Positions 36,249 to 46,835 of a DNA stretch of 64,000 nt are shown here, one piece after another. The position numbers and the translations under genes are program-made. The DNA is taken from the NCBI GenBank assembly GCA_001687465.1, contig LVLI01000633.1, forward strand, positions 40,920 to 104,919, written 5' to 3'. Positions within the stretch are counted from its first letter, which is position 1. Each line of letters starts with the position of its first letter. This stretch comes from Halocafeteria seosinensis. Lineage: Eukaryota > Sar > Bigyra > Bicosoecida. The notes under the pieces are model-generated. The model had not been told where the DNA came from, did no database searches, and was given only the letters and a program-made list of their open reading frames with translations.

Positions 36249-38216
36249 ATGAGGCGGCTTTGTACAGTAGTTGGTCGGTGGCATTACCACCGCCACCAGT
36301 TCCAGCGGAGGCATTGCGCTGCTGGAATGGCTGGGAATTCCCATTCACTCCCACGTCAATACTCGGGTATTGCTACGGAGGAGGAGGAGGAGGGTGGTGG
36401 ACAAGGCATGCCGTCCTTATGTGTGGATTTGGGTCGATTGCACCCTCAGGCACACCATGTCATGCGTAGTGTCTTTGAACGCACTTACTCACAACATGGA
36501 GTGCGTCAATTCCAGCTGTACCCCCAACAAACGAGTGAGTGATGGATGAACGAGGGCAGGATTTTCGCCACCACCCCAAACTCATTTCGTGTTTGGCTTA
36601 TTATGGTGGTGCAGATGTTGCGCAAGAATTAGCCGCGTTTCTGGCACACTACCACCGAGAACGCGCAATGTACGTATCCACGGCTACAACCACTGACCAT
36701 GGAATTGGAATTATGGAACTTTTTGTGGGATGCAGCTCCGGAGAAGACAATGGCAACGGCGAACACGTGCATATTTATGTGCCCATTGGTGTGCACTATG
36801 GTAATGAACCAGTGGCTGACCAGGAAGTGGCAAGGCACTTTATGCAGTACGGTAGTCAGCTCCATACGTGTGCGGGGACTAACTAAAGTAGCTACAACTT
36901 GCTATGGCTTCTGCAGAATCGCTGAAGATACATGGCATTGCTTTCACCGGCACTACGTAAGGGACACCTTGGATTCTGTCTCGCGGATCTTTAAAGAACA
37001 AAACCTTCATAGGAAGTAAGTGCTTTCTGACAGCGTCTGGAAAGAACTACCTAGCCGAGCCTTTGATACATCTTCCTCTATCAGAACCGATTTGTGCGTG
37101 CATTTTCTGCTTCAAAACCCTGAGGATAGAGTGGTTGGCACCCTCAATGAATATCGACGGAAACAACAAAGCAGCCAAGTGGAAGGGTTAGGCCAAACTG
37201 TAAGAGAAAGTGAAATCATCGAGAGAACAAAGAAGGAGACGAGGGAAATAATGCAAGAGGCTATTCGCGCGTGTTTTGAAGAGGGTAGGCATGATTCATT
37301 CCTACCTCCAAGAGGAACCGGCGTTCTGTCGAGTGTGTTAGGGACTGCGCCGGAAAGCCCCATTAACGTGCTTGATGCACCAAGTATGGCTACATTCCAA
37401 CGTGAATTTCCAGGACAGTTTGGCAGTGCTCAGTTTGCAAGTAACCCAATGGAACCAAAAGGAATAATATACTATGCCTCAATGGCTGCTGCGGGTACTG
37501 GACCTGGCCTTCATTTGATGGTTGCCAGACCACTCCAAAGCCAGGTTCTGTCGAGGATTCGAGACCAACAGAGTATGACCCAACTTACTCCGGAAGAGAC
37601 ACCTTCACCATACAAGAGTCGTTTTCTAATAGATCCTGAACAATCTCACGAGGAGTATCTTGAAAAATATGAAAAGCTCATGGAAACGTTCTCTTTTGAT
37701 GAAAACCGCCTGCCAGAAGGACTGACACAGAACGAGATAACTGAAGTCCATGAGGCAGTAGAATGGATCCAGGCGTTTTTCAAGCATGTACATGAGTCGA
37801 TTTCTGAGTACCATTCTTCAGCCCACTGGCAACACGATCTTAGCACGAGAGTCTCACCTACACTCGAGCAACATGTCGGTGAGATCGACGAAGAGTCAGC
37901 ACGCGTTTTGACGGAATATTTGGATGCCGTTGGCACGGAGGTTGAAAGAAGATGTTCTTTGTCGCTTCGGCGGCTCCTAATGGAAGATCCTGACACACAG
38001 GTTCAATTGGATTCGGCAACTGGCAATCCTTCGACTCTTCAAGAGTGGTCAACGAAATGGCTGACGTCACAAGCTCAGGTCAACAGCCTGGTTGTAGAAG
38101 TTACGCCTCAACAACAGCCAGATAATATCGTTGATTTGGGGCGAGAATATGAGGCCATCATGTCTTGCAAACGACGACAGGAATTAGCAGACGGCACCTC
38201 CCAACGGGTCCCCTAA
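36249..38216 (+). CDS. Unknown five-exon gene, possibly organelle-targeted
   Basis: Not recognised. Exons 36249-36534, 36615-36669, 36736-36800, 36917-36956 and 37034-38216 join in frame with phases 1, 2, 1, 2 and GT-AG ends (donors GTGAGT, GTACGT, GTAATG, GTAAGG), giving about 542 residues. The amino end is strongly basic with arginine, histidine and few acids (MRRLCTVVGRWHYHRHQFQRR), which would fit a mitochondrial or plastid transit peptide. The long last exon is mainly helical and polar: TKKETREIMQEAIRACFEEG, then a proline/glycine loop (SFLPPRGTGVLS), then helices rich in glutamate. A run of five glutamates and three glycines sits near residue 45. No membrane segment. The three tiny internal exons are the least certain part. 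Confidence 0.5.
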
Positions 38217-38340
38217 GCCGAACTGGAAACTTTCATGTTGTGCCGCCAATTGGCAAGACTCCCAGTTTTCAATAGAAGAGTATAGCGGATCTCTTTGTAC
38301 GAGAATATGCTGGAGGTTCATAATCTTGCTGGTAGGGATC

Positions 38341-40293
38341 TCACTCGCTGTCGCTATCAGAATACGGCGTTTCGTTTAACAAGCGGGAAGACATGCTCGT
38401 TTTAGGGGATACCCCAGAGGCGGGTGCGGGCACGGATGAACTTGTTTCGCTGGAATCTCCTACGCGTTGCCGCCCGTACATGTCAAGCATCACTTGGGTC
38501 GTCAAAATCAGGCACAATGGCCAAACGATCCCTGTAGCCTCCCACGAATCAGGTATGATTAACGGTATAAGTAACGTGCATAATCCTGTCAGCGCTCTAA
38601 GCGTTAATCGATTCTGTTTTCTCCATCTTCGGACGTTGGTACCTAAACCGCGAAGCGATAGTTGTATTGCACATGATGATAGACTGGCAAAACACACGCT
38701 AAGGCATAACGTCCATCTTAATCTCGTTACAGAGATATCTTTGGCAGTAGGTGACGCAGCAATATTGGCGCGCAGTAGCACTGCTGCAATGCATGCACCA
38801 ACGCTAGTGAACGAACAACCGAGGGAGAAGTTTGCAAAAGTCCACAATACTTCGGTAATATGCTCATTTCCAGTGAAGCCGGTAACCGGGGAGCCCTGCC
38901 AGAGGAGGTTTCGAACAGTTGTAACTATTTAAGTTGGACAGGAACCTAGAGATGAAACATACCTGCTCGAAATCGAAATACAAAATCTTGAAGAGAAACC
39001 CCATCAACAAAACGCCTGCGATAAATTTCCTGTGGAAACGAATAGAGGTTATGCTTCGGGCACGTCTTCTTTCCCAAAACATTTTCTAACGTACCATACT
39101 TCCATGTGATAAGAAAAGCGAGGCTGAATAATCCCGGAGAGTACTTGGGTCAACATAACGCTCGCAAATTTTCTCGTCCGTACGGCATAGTGGGCAGGAA
39201 GTAGAGTCGGCAAATAAATGCTTCCATGCTTTGCAATTATCTCTGTCAGAGCATAGATCACGAAGCTTAGCGTTGCCACGGTGCACTGAGCCACTTCTGT
39301 GTGCGCCACCGCCATTCCGAGAAGCCATAGCAAGGCATTGAGTAAATTTCCCACGCCGTAAACGTAGCACCAGTACTTTGCTTCTGGAATGAATGATGCT
39401 CTTAAAAATTGCATCCCCGAAAGGACTTGAGAGATGATACTCCCAAATGCAAAGACGCGAAAGACGTGGGTGTATCGCGAGGTAACATCGAAAACGGAGG
39501 AGCAAATTTCGTCTCTCCCATCTTCAGTTGGGACACAGTTGCTTCCGTTCACAGCCATAATCACGATTGCAGCCATGTGCCCGTACAATGCTAGGTTGTA
39601 GGAGAACTCCTCTGTTGTGAATCTGTTTGAAAAGAGTACTAGCTGGAAGGCGTGAAACCAAAACTGTGCAAATAACAGGACGAAGAGTGCAAACTCGAGA
39701 GCTGCAAGCAATATTTTCAAACTAGTGAAGGTCTAATACCGTACTCCAAAAGACTCAATGTAGGACGTACGGCGGTTGCAATACGCGTCTTCGGGACACG
39801 ACAAATACGAGGAGACCAATTCATTGCGAGCAGTGCCCAATGCCATAGCAAAGACAATATCATAGAATACCTCATTGACCGTGTTATTCTCGGACACTTT
39901 TTCCCTTAGTCTCGGCCGTCGAAAGCATTTCATAAAGGTCCGTGTTGTAGCTTTTGTCAATTCCACGGGTTCGTTTCCTAAGGCCTTTAAATGCTCCCAG
40001 AGCTGTAGTCGTCTCTGCTTTCGCTCTTTTCGACGGGATCTCATGTGCTGCCTCCAGGCATCGCCTGACGTACGTGGTGGTCCCTCATCGTCAACTGTAC
40101 CGCAAATCTGGTCCTTATCTTGGAGCCTACCATACCAGTCATTTCCTGCTGCTGGCGATGGCGGTGGCGGCGTATCATAACCATTTCCCTGCAGACGTTG
40201 CTGTTGCCAGTTTTCCCTGGCCTCTTCCTCCTCCTTATCCAACGCCGATCCTGAAGATGACCGCGATGATGCAATGGAATTCCCGTCCTGCAT
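38341..40293 (-). CDS. LtrA-like polytopic membrane protein
   Basis: Four exons join in frame: 40293-39771, 39701-39095, 39029-38963, 38895-38341, about 583 residues. The first 130 residues are polar and charged; an in-frame ATG further up (40338) is possible. Then comes VNEVFYDIVFAMALG, close to the ELFFDLVFVxAL start of the low-temperature-requirement A family, followed after the first junction by LFAQFWFHAFQLVLFSNRFTT, matching the family's second helix and NRF(D/T)T motif. At least eight hydrophobic segments follow, then a serine-rich cytoplasmic end. Family function is poorly known. It faces the centriole gene head to head across about 450 bases. Confidence 0.65.
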
Positions 40294-40742
40294 GCTGAAA
40301 TGCCGACCAGGAACTGAAATACAAGTGTGTGCATACACGCAGCTCTGGTTCAGCAGATCAAATCAATCTCCTCTCTTGGATAGAGTTCGACTCCTTTAAG
40401 ATACCACACTATTCATCCATTCATTCTTCCATCGCCCGCCGTGTTTGTTTGGATGCCTGCAGTCAGTCTGAGGCAGTCAAGTGACTTCAACCGACGAAAA
40501 GAATGTCGTGTTCATTCAAATGCCTCCCCAGACATACCCAGGGCTGCGAATGCTATAGAATAGAATGGAATTAAAAAAAAAAAAAAGTAAGTGATGTCAG
40601 TCTGTCTGTATAGGTGAGTTCGAAAGGTACACGGTGACACATTCCGTTCATGTTGCTGCGACAACATGATATACCTGGTATGTATGGTTGTAGGTGCGTA
40701 CCACTCTATCTACGCTAAGAGGGAGCTAGTTTAGTTCATGGT
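40294..40742. promoter_or_regulatory. Intergenic region between divergent LtrA-like and CPAP-like genes
   Basis: 449 bases between two divergent start codons, expected to hold both promoters. TTTCAG sequences near 40300-40325 (minus strand) could end a 5' untranslated intron of the LtrA-like gene. A run of about 15 A lies at 40573-40587. No other motif assigned. Confidence 0.35.
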
Positions 40743-43190
40743 ATGATGGAGGATTCCCCACGCCAAGCCAACAGGAATCCTGTTTTCGACGACGCTCCTA
40801 GTTCTAGCAGAGGTGAGGAAGAGGTGGAGAACGGTATTGGGCACCAGTCCTACCCCTATTTCTACTCAAACGAAGTGCACAGCAACAACAACGAGGAGAA
40901 CCTACCCGTCATGGAGACCTCGGAGGAATTGCTGGAGGAGGACGAGCAATTCCTGCCACAACCACCACAGCCCGTTATGCTTCCCTCGTCGTCAGTGTTC
41001 TATGTCCAAGACGACGACGATGAAGAAGAGGAGGAGCAAACGAGCGTGTTCGAAGATAGCTTTGTGGCGGGTACGCCTTCTCACCCACATGGTAGTGAAG
41101 AGCTAGACGCAGGAAGAGGAGTACACAGTACTAATGGACATTTAGGCTATCCGCGGGAACAACAGCAACACCAGCATCCCGCTGGAGAAAGAAGTGCAGA
41201 CGTATCATTCGGATCGGACGATGTTCATGCGTTCCTGGAATTGGAGAGCCAGATACATGCTGCTGTTACAAGCACGGAGAGGGAGCAACAGGGCGGAAGC
41301 GTTGATAACCAAGACGAGAGCTTTGACGAAGCTTACTTTCACCAGGAACATACCAATACAGATACTCCTGGTGAACAGACGGACGAAGAGGCTCCCCCGG
41401 TTTCATCTTTGGTCAAGAGCCTATTTTATCGACACGAGGAGAAACAACCAGCAAAGAAGCCGCCCGAAGGAAGTGTACAGCCCACCACGAACTCGGATAT
41501 AAGACCAAACAATGGTAAGCCGCCACTCCAAGCGAAGACGTTTTCTTCGAATACTGTGCCTCATGAAATCCAAGAGCATGACGCGGTGGACAATGGTGAG
41601 GGACAGCTCACAGTCGCTTCACATGAAAATGATTCTACGGTACCCAGACGGTGTAAAAATTGTGAAAACTTGAAATTTGAGTACGATAAAGAAATCGGAC
41701 AAATACGGGCGCATTTGCGGCAGATGCAAGAACAAATGGATAATCATCGGAAAGAAAAAGAATCCTTCGAACAATGGCGCCGCAAAGTTAAACGGGAAAC
41801 AGAGCAATGGGTTAAAGAACAAAAAGAAGCAGCCCAAAGAGAGCGGCGGGTAGCATCTAGACAGGCGAAGGCTGAAATGGCGAATGCCTTGTCCGAGAAA
41901 AATAAAAAGGAAAGTCAGCAACTTAGTTCCTTACGGGCTACCCTGGAGAAGACAAAACTCGAGTATGAAGCCACAAAAAAGCGTTTGAACTCTCAGATTC
42001 AAACATTAAAGAACAGTAACCACGAGTTGAAGTCACAAGTGGCCCATCTCGAAGATCAAGTAAAAGCGTATGAATATGAACGAGTCGCGCTGTGGAGCAA
42101 CACCAGCAACGACGGTCGGGTGATGCATCCTGCAACGGAGGAAGTAAGGTCAGTCACTTCGTCGCATTCCCAGGTTAAGGAACAAGAGCTCAGAGAAGAG
42201 CAGGAACTAGATGATGCATCCAAACCAATGGAAGGAACATCATCCGAGGTATGGGATGGTACAACATCGGCACAACATAAAGAGGTGCGTTTCCATGACG
42301 TATCTGAGGTACCAGCGAAAGTAGCAACAGATGATGAAGAGGTATGGGCTATGGAAGTGCAACATAGCAGTGACGAAGAGGAAAATGCTGCTTACGGCTG
42401 CGGTTTCCAACAGCCTACACTAGTAGAGGAATACGGTGGTCGAGTGGGTGCCGGAAATGGTTCTTACAGGGCGGCCTCGACTCATGCTGAGTCTGAGCAA
42501 GGAAGCTCAGCGGCAAACGAGTCCGGTTCCAAGTTAACCTGCCCTGTTGTTGCGTGGGACACGGAACCAAGAGCAACCCTTACGCGAGAGAACGCTTCGA
42601 CGCAGTCATGGGAGCATAATGATTCGACGAAAGAAACTGAGCTAGCCGCAACCAATGCGAGTAATGTTGCCATAGACAATCGACACAAATGGGAAACTAC
42701 CGATAGGAAGACACGTAATACGGATGTTGGAGAAGTAGCTCGAACAAGGAGCTTCATAGACCCAGGGGATGAGATTGACAGCATGCATACACTTAGCGAT
42801 AACAAGGTAGAAACGAAGTTTAAGTCCGGGGCTAGAAGTGTACGCTTTCGGAATGCCACAGAAAAGGAAGTCCTCCCGGATGGTCGGCAACTGATACGCT
42901 TCTTCAACGGGGATATCCGCAAGGTCTATCCAAAACAGGGATTGGAAATTTATTACTTTGCAGAAGCAGGATCGGTTCATACTTCCTATCCGAATGGAAC
43001 TGAAGTGTATCAATTTAGGAACGGACAAATAGAGCATCATCACAAAGACGGCAGGAAGGAAATTAAGTATCCTAACGGGCCTACCAAACTTGTATATCCA
43101 AACGGTGAAGAACATTCATATTTCACTGATGGTTCTGTATTATACGAATATGCTGATGGGACGAAAGAGCTGCTGAGTGCAGGTCAATGA
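40743..43190 (+). CDS. CENPJ: Centriole assembly protein of the CPAP/SAS-4 (CENPJ) type
   Basis: Single exon, 815 residues. The amino half is acidic and low in order (runs of D and E around residues 80-100). A long coiled coil covers about residues 295-450, beginning with RRCKNCENLKFEYDKEI, the conserved pre-coil motif of this family. The carboxyl end, about residues 690-810, is the TCP10/G-box beta sheet with repeated short strands such as LPDGRQLIRFFNGD, YPNGTEVYQFRNGQIE, YPNGPTKLVYPNGEE and FTDGSVLYEYADGTKE. In known homologues this domain binds STIL/Ana2 and the protein sets centriole length. Its presence implies centrioles or basal bodies in this organism. Confidence 0.9.
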   Translation: MMEDSPRQANRNPVFDDAPSSSRGEEEVENGIGHQSYPYFYSNEVHSNNNEENLPVMETSEELLEEDEQFLPQPPQPVMLPSSSVFYVQDDDDEEEEEQTSVFEDSFVAGTPSHPHGSEELDAGRGVHSTNGHLGYPREQQQHQHPAGERSADVSFGSDDVHAFLELESQIHAAVTSTEREQQGGSVDNQDESFDEAYFHQEHTNTDTPGEQTDEEAPPVSSLVKSLFYRHEEKQPAKKPPEGSVQPTTNSDIRPNNGKPPLQAKTFSSNTVPHEIQEHDAVDNGEGQLTVASHENDSTVPRRCKNCENLKFEYDKEIGQIRAHLRQMQEQMDNHRKEKESFEQWRRKVKRETEQWVKEQKEAAQRERRVASRQAKAEMANALSEKNKKESQQLSSLRATLEKTKLEYEATKKRLNSQIQTLKNSNHELKSQVAHLEDQVKAYEYERVALWSNTSNDGRVMHPATEEVRSVTSSHSQVKEQELREEQELDDASKPMEGTSSEVWDGTTSAQHKEVRFHDVSEVPAKVATDDEEVWAMEVQHSSDEEENAAYGCGFQQPTLVEEYGGRVGAGNGSYRAASTHAESEQGSSAANESGSKLTCPVVAWDTEPRATLTRENASTQSWEHNDSTKETELAATNASNVAIDNRHKWETTDRKTRNTDVGEVARTRSFIDPGDEIDSMHTLSDNKVETKFKSGARSVRFRNATEKEVLPDGRQLIRFFNGDIRKVYPKQGLEIYYFAEAGSVHTSYPNGTEVYQFRNGQIEHHHKDGRKEIKYPNGPTKLVYPNGEEHSYFTDGSVLYEYADGTKELLSAGQ

Positions 43191-43600
43191 TACTAATATG
43201 CTAGTTTCGCAACATACTTCGTGTTTGCTTCTCTTTCGTCTAACCGGGCAAACGCACGCTTACTGTTTTTTGTTGTTGTTGGAACCTGTTATGGAAGCAT
43301 TTTTGCATGCTTATCAGGTATCTTTTTTTCACAGGGGCTACACCAAAGATGGGGCCTCATGATTATTTGGTGACCCCCTATGAATGTTGGCTATCCCACT
43401 AGAGAACTTCCTCGCAGGATTCTCCCTTTGAAAAGCGTTCGCCTCCGGGTCCTTCGGTACTCTGTACGGCTTTTGCTTTACGAGTCCGCATGTCAGTATA
43501 TGTACATCGCATTGGCCAAGTAGTTATGCATGAACCATAGCGCCACACATGTACAATACTCTCGTTACACGCAGCCTGGATGAAACGGATGCAGGTATTT
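43191..43600. other. Intergenic, no gene recognised
   Basis: About 410 bases between the convergent ends of the centriole gene and the decayed XK-related copy. Short open frames only. Confidence 0.4.
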
Positions 43601-44806
43601 GCTAAGCGGGATCCTGGATGCAGGTGACAGTGAAAAGCGCACCTACGGCAGCCAGATATAGTCCTCCATCGATTTCAAGCTCGGTAATTGTTACTAGGAG
43701 TAGCAGAATGCCAGTGTCATAACACACTTGAATAGTAATGTAATACCAGATACTGAGCCGTCGGACTTTTTAACCCAATCGTACCTGCAATCGGGGTATA
43801 AAGCACGGTGGAAAGCTTTTGCAACGTAAAGCTGGATACTAGGCGCCGCTCACGTGATTCTAGTGGTCCCTGGGCTAACGAATACTGAGGAAAATACTTC
43901 TCCAAAGTGGTTCCTTCCCCTGAAGCGTACATAAAGCTGGAGAAACTGTTCCACTGTTCGTCAGTACTTCCATTGCCCGAAACAAAGCGAACCATAAAAC
44001 GGAGAGAGACAACGTGCTAATCCACGGCTGTTCTACAGCATTGCTCCACTGCATGGAAAGCATAAATGGGACGGTGGTCGTTCTGCTCCTGCAAATCATG
44101 CATAGTCTAACTCAGTTCTTACCGCTGCTACTTTCTGCCGGTCACTTTGGGTTGTGGCTTCCACTACAGAAGCAAAAGATATGCAAATTGATATAACCAG
44201 TGTGACAGTGGGACCGCCTCGTAGGAACACAAAAGCCTGGAACAGATTTGTAACGCAGTCTCGAGCAATGTTTGCGTTAGTTTCAGTCGTTGAATGGCCT
44301 GAAATTTTGTATGCATCTTCTCCGATGAGCAGATTAATACATTATTCTTGAGTGGCTTACAGTAAGCCCTTGCATAAGCAAAGTATTCTGCAGTATGAAG
44401 GTAGCCTTCGGCTTGCACTCCTTGACGACGAAGTAGTACGTATCCGGAATCACAGACAATCCAAGGAGATGCAAGAAGACCGGAACTCGTCTGCGGTCCT
44501 CCCACAAAGAATAACAGGTATAGGCGGCGGCCCAAATAAGTCCTGCACGGCAAAACAATTAGCACACCCGGGACGCGCTGGTGACTAATGTTGGAATGCC
44601 TACCCTCTAAAGATATCCAGTATGCAGTCCCGTCTTGGTTTATCGCCAGTTGCGATATGACCTGCATCAGAGAAATCATCTGTTGGGAGTGTCCATTCCG
44701 CATACGACTCTCAGTGAAGACGCACTGCCACATCTAGCGCAAAATCGGCCCCTGTCATGGTGCAAGTAATAACTGCAAGGACTTTCTGGACTAGAGTCGT
44801 ACGCAT
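43601..44806 (-). pseudogene. Decayed XK-related membrane protein gene
   Basis: A downstream tandem copy of the intact gene at 45045-46821. Matching exons can be followed in order: start MRTTLVQK with GADFALDVA; VISQLAINQDGTAYW; GLIWAAAYTCYSLWEDRRRVP...ATFILQN; AIQRLKLTQTLLETALQI; WSNAVEQPWISTLSLSV; and RRLSIWYYITIQVCYD. The frame is lost by one base near 44236-44250 (after ALQI; the expected FQAF continuation is in another frame) and again near 43761-43773 (after YDWVKK). The exon after TVSPAL appears fused with its former intron, and the C-terminal exon with WTMHNYCLEEMYADRR has no counterpart before a stop at about 43603. Several independent breaks make a sequencing error unlikely as the only cause. 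Confidence 0.7.
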
Positions 44807-45044
44807 TAGTGTCTAACCTTGCTTGCTTCGCAACGTCGTTAATTACTTTCCTGCGAAGCCGCTATACTCTTGTCAGTGTAATTGTGATGATCCACCGCAA
44901 TATTGTATGTATATATACAACGTGCAACGGTAATAAATAAGGGAGGGTGTATTAGCACAGAACTAGATCGAAGGAAACTGAAGGCTTTCCGAGTCATGCT
45001 CATGGCTTTCGGGGAAGGTGGTTGCTAGACGAGCTACAACAGCA

Positions 45045-46821
45045 TCAGACTATATCTTCATCCACAACATCTGCTGCAATCACGCTCTTGCGTGGTGAAG
45101 ACGAAATCGAATTGGATCGGGAGTTGGAAGGATCTGGGGTAGACCTCCCCGTCTCGGGCTGGGCAGACGAGCTTAAGCGTTGCTTTGCTGGGTTATCTAC
45201 CTTGAAGGTGAAAACTCCCGACTTTCTCGGCCCACGGTATTTTTTCTGGGCAAGTAGCCCGCAAGTTAACTGGTGACGCCGATCCGCGTACATTTCTTCG
45301 AGACAGTAATTATGCATTGTCCACAATATTCCAGCCATAGCATACTTTGCAAGAACGCATCCTGAAAACAGCAGGAAAGAGGTTTGATTGTTAGGAACGT
45401 TTGAAACACAGTGTATAGTTGAGCAATAGCATACCTAAACCGGCGAAGTACACGCGGCGATCCATATCAACATCATTAAGCAATCCTAACAGTAGCAATA
45501 TTGTTGCGTCGTAGAACAATTGCAGACTTATATAATACCATACCCCCAGTCGTCGAATGTTTTTCACCCAGTCATACCTGCAGTTCGTACTTCTCGTAAC
45601 CGTGAAACTTCCCTAACGCCCACGAAATCCTTACGTGATTCTGGTTGTACCAGGGCTAGCAAAAGCAGATGAAAAAACTTCACCAAAATGAGAAATGTTA
45701 CCTCTCCCTGCAAACATTTTAAGGAGAGTATAATAATGGCGCATTGTTAATATGCCAGGAACAGCTCTTCTTACAGTAGACCTGCGACAGGAACATCGCG
45801 CAAATATAACGCGAGATACGGCATCAAATCTCAACGCAAGGCCAAGAGAATTTGACTTACTATAGTGAGTACGAGTTTACTTTCCAGTATTGTAGCGACA
45901 GTAGTTGCGGGAGAAATAGGAAAATATGCCATGGCGAACGATACTGTCGCAATATTCGAGAGGATTTCAATCGCCCTAAATGCCGCGAAGAAAAATACCG
46001 AAACAGAGATCGTGCTGACCCAGTTTTTCTCCACGGCATTACTCCACTGCGCAACGGTAATCAGAAAATCGATTGTGTGAAAACTACCACATGGATTACC
46101 AAACTTACTGAATTTATTTTCTGGCGGTCGCTTTGGGTGGTTGTTCCCACTGCAGAAACGAAGGATAAAAGAATAGAAAGGAGAACCGTCACTGAGGGCC
46201 CAGTATGAATTAAGATGAAAGCCTGAAATAGAATCTGCGGGGCCGCTTCCAGAAGCGTTTGTAGCAGTTTCAAGCGATGAATGGCCTGCAATGCAACCGT
46301 ATTAGGAATATCGGAACCGACGGCAATATGGGATGTTCACTTACAGCTAAGCCCTGCATCGGCTGCGTACTCTGCAAAATAACAGTAGCATTTGGCTTTT
46401 TGCCTTTAAGAACAAAATAGTACGCGTCGGGCAACATAGACAGTCCAACAAAATGAAGGGCAGCAGCAAGCGTTCTCTTATCCTCCCAAAGCGAGTAACA
46501 AGTGTAGAGAACAGCCCAAAGCAATCCTGCGTTGTTGGAAGCCAAGCTGATGAAAGCACTAACACTCGTTTAAAGCAAAAGTTCTACCTGCTAATGTAAT
46601 CCAGAACGACGTCCACTTCTCTCTCATGGCTAGTTGCGAAATAACCTGGAAGGTGGGACCGACCATCACTTCAATGCATTGCCGCACTGGTATGATATCG
46701 CACTACATACTGCTATATCCAATGCGAAATCAGCAATATTTAATAAGCATGAACCAACCGCTATCAGCCTTTTCAACGAACTCGTATACATGGAATAGGT
46801 ACCTGCGATGCAGCATGGCAT
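45045..46821 (-). CDS. XK-related (XKR-like) polytopic membrane protein
   Basis: Eight exons join in frame: 46821-46711, 46645-46588, 46526-46345, 46285-46109, 46046-45881, 45707-45635, 45577-45435, 45361-45045; about 408 residues, close to the size of XK-family proteins. Features resembling the family: NIADFALDIA in the first helix, YTCYSLWEDKR, and above all RLKLLQTLLEAAPQILFQAF, like the xxKLIETFLExxPQLxLQ signature. About eight to nine hydrophobic segments, then a serine-rich tail with RSTPDPSNSRSNS. Animal members include phospholipid scramblases; transport activity here is not shown. The donor of exon 5 was chosen because it keeps frame; a later GTAAG is also possible. It might be fused to the LRR gene just upstream (see findings). 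Confidence 0.6.
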
Positions 46822-46835
46822 GATCTCTGAAACAG

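Noticed and set aside
42642..43115. 157-codon minus-strand frame with hydrophobic stretches under the centriole gene
   Set aside because: It is the antisense shadow of the G-box repeats, whose repeated codons leave the opposite strand open.
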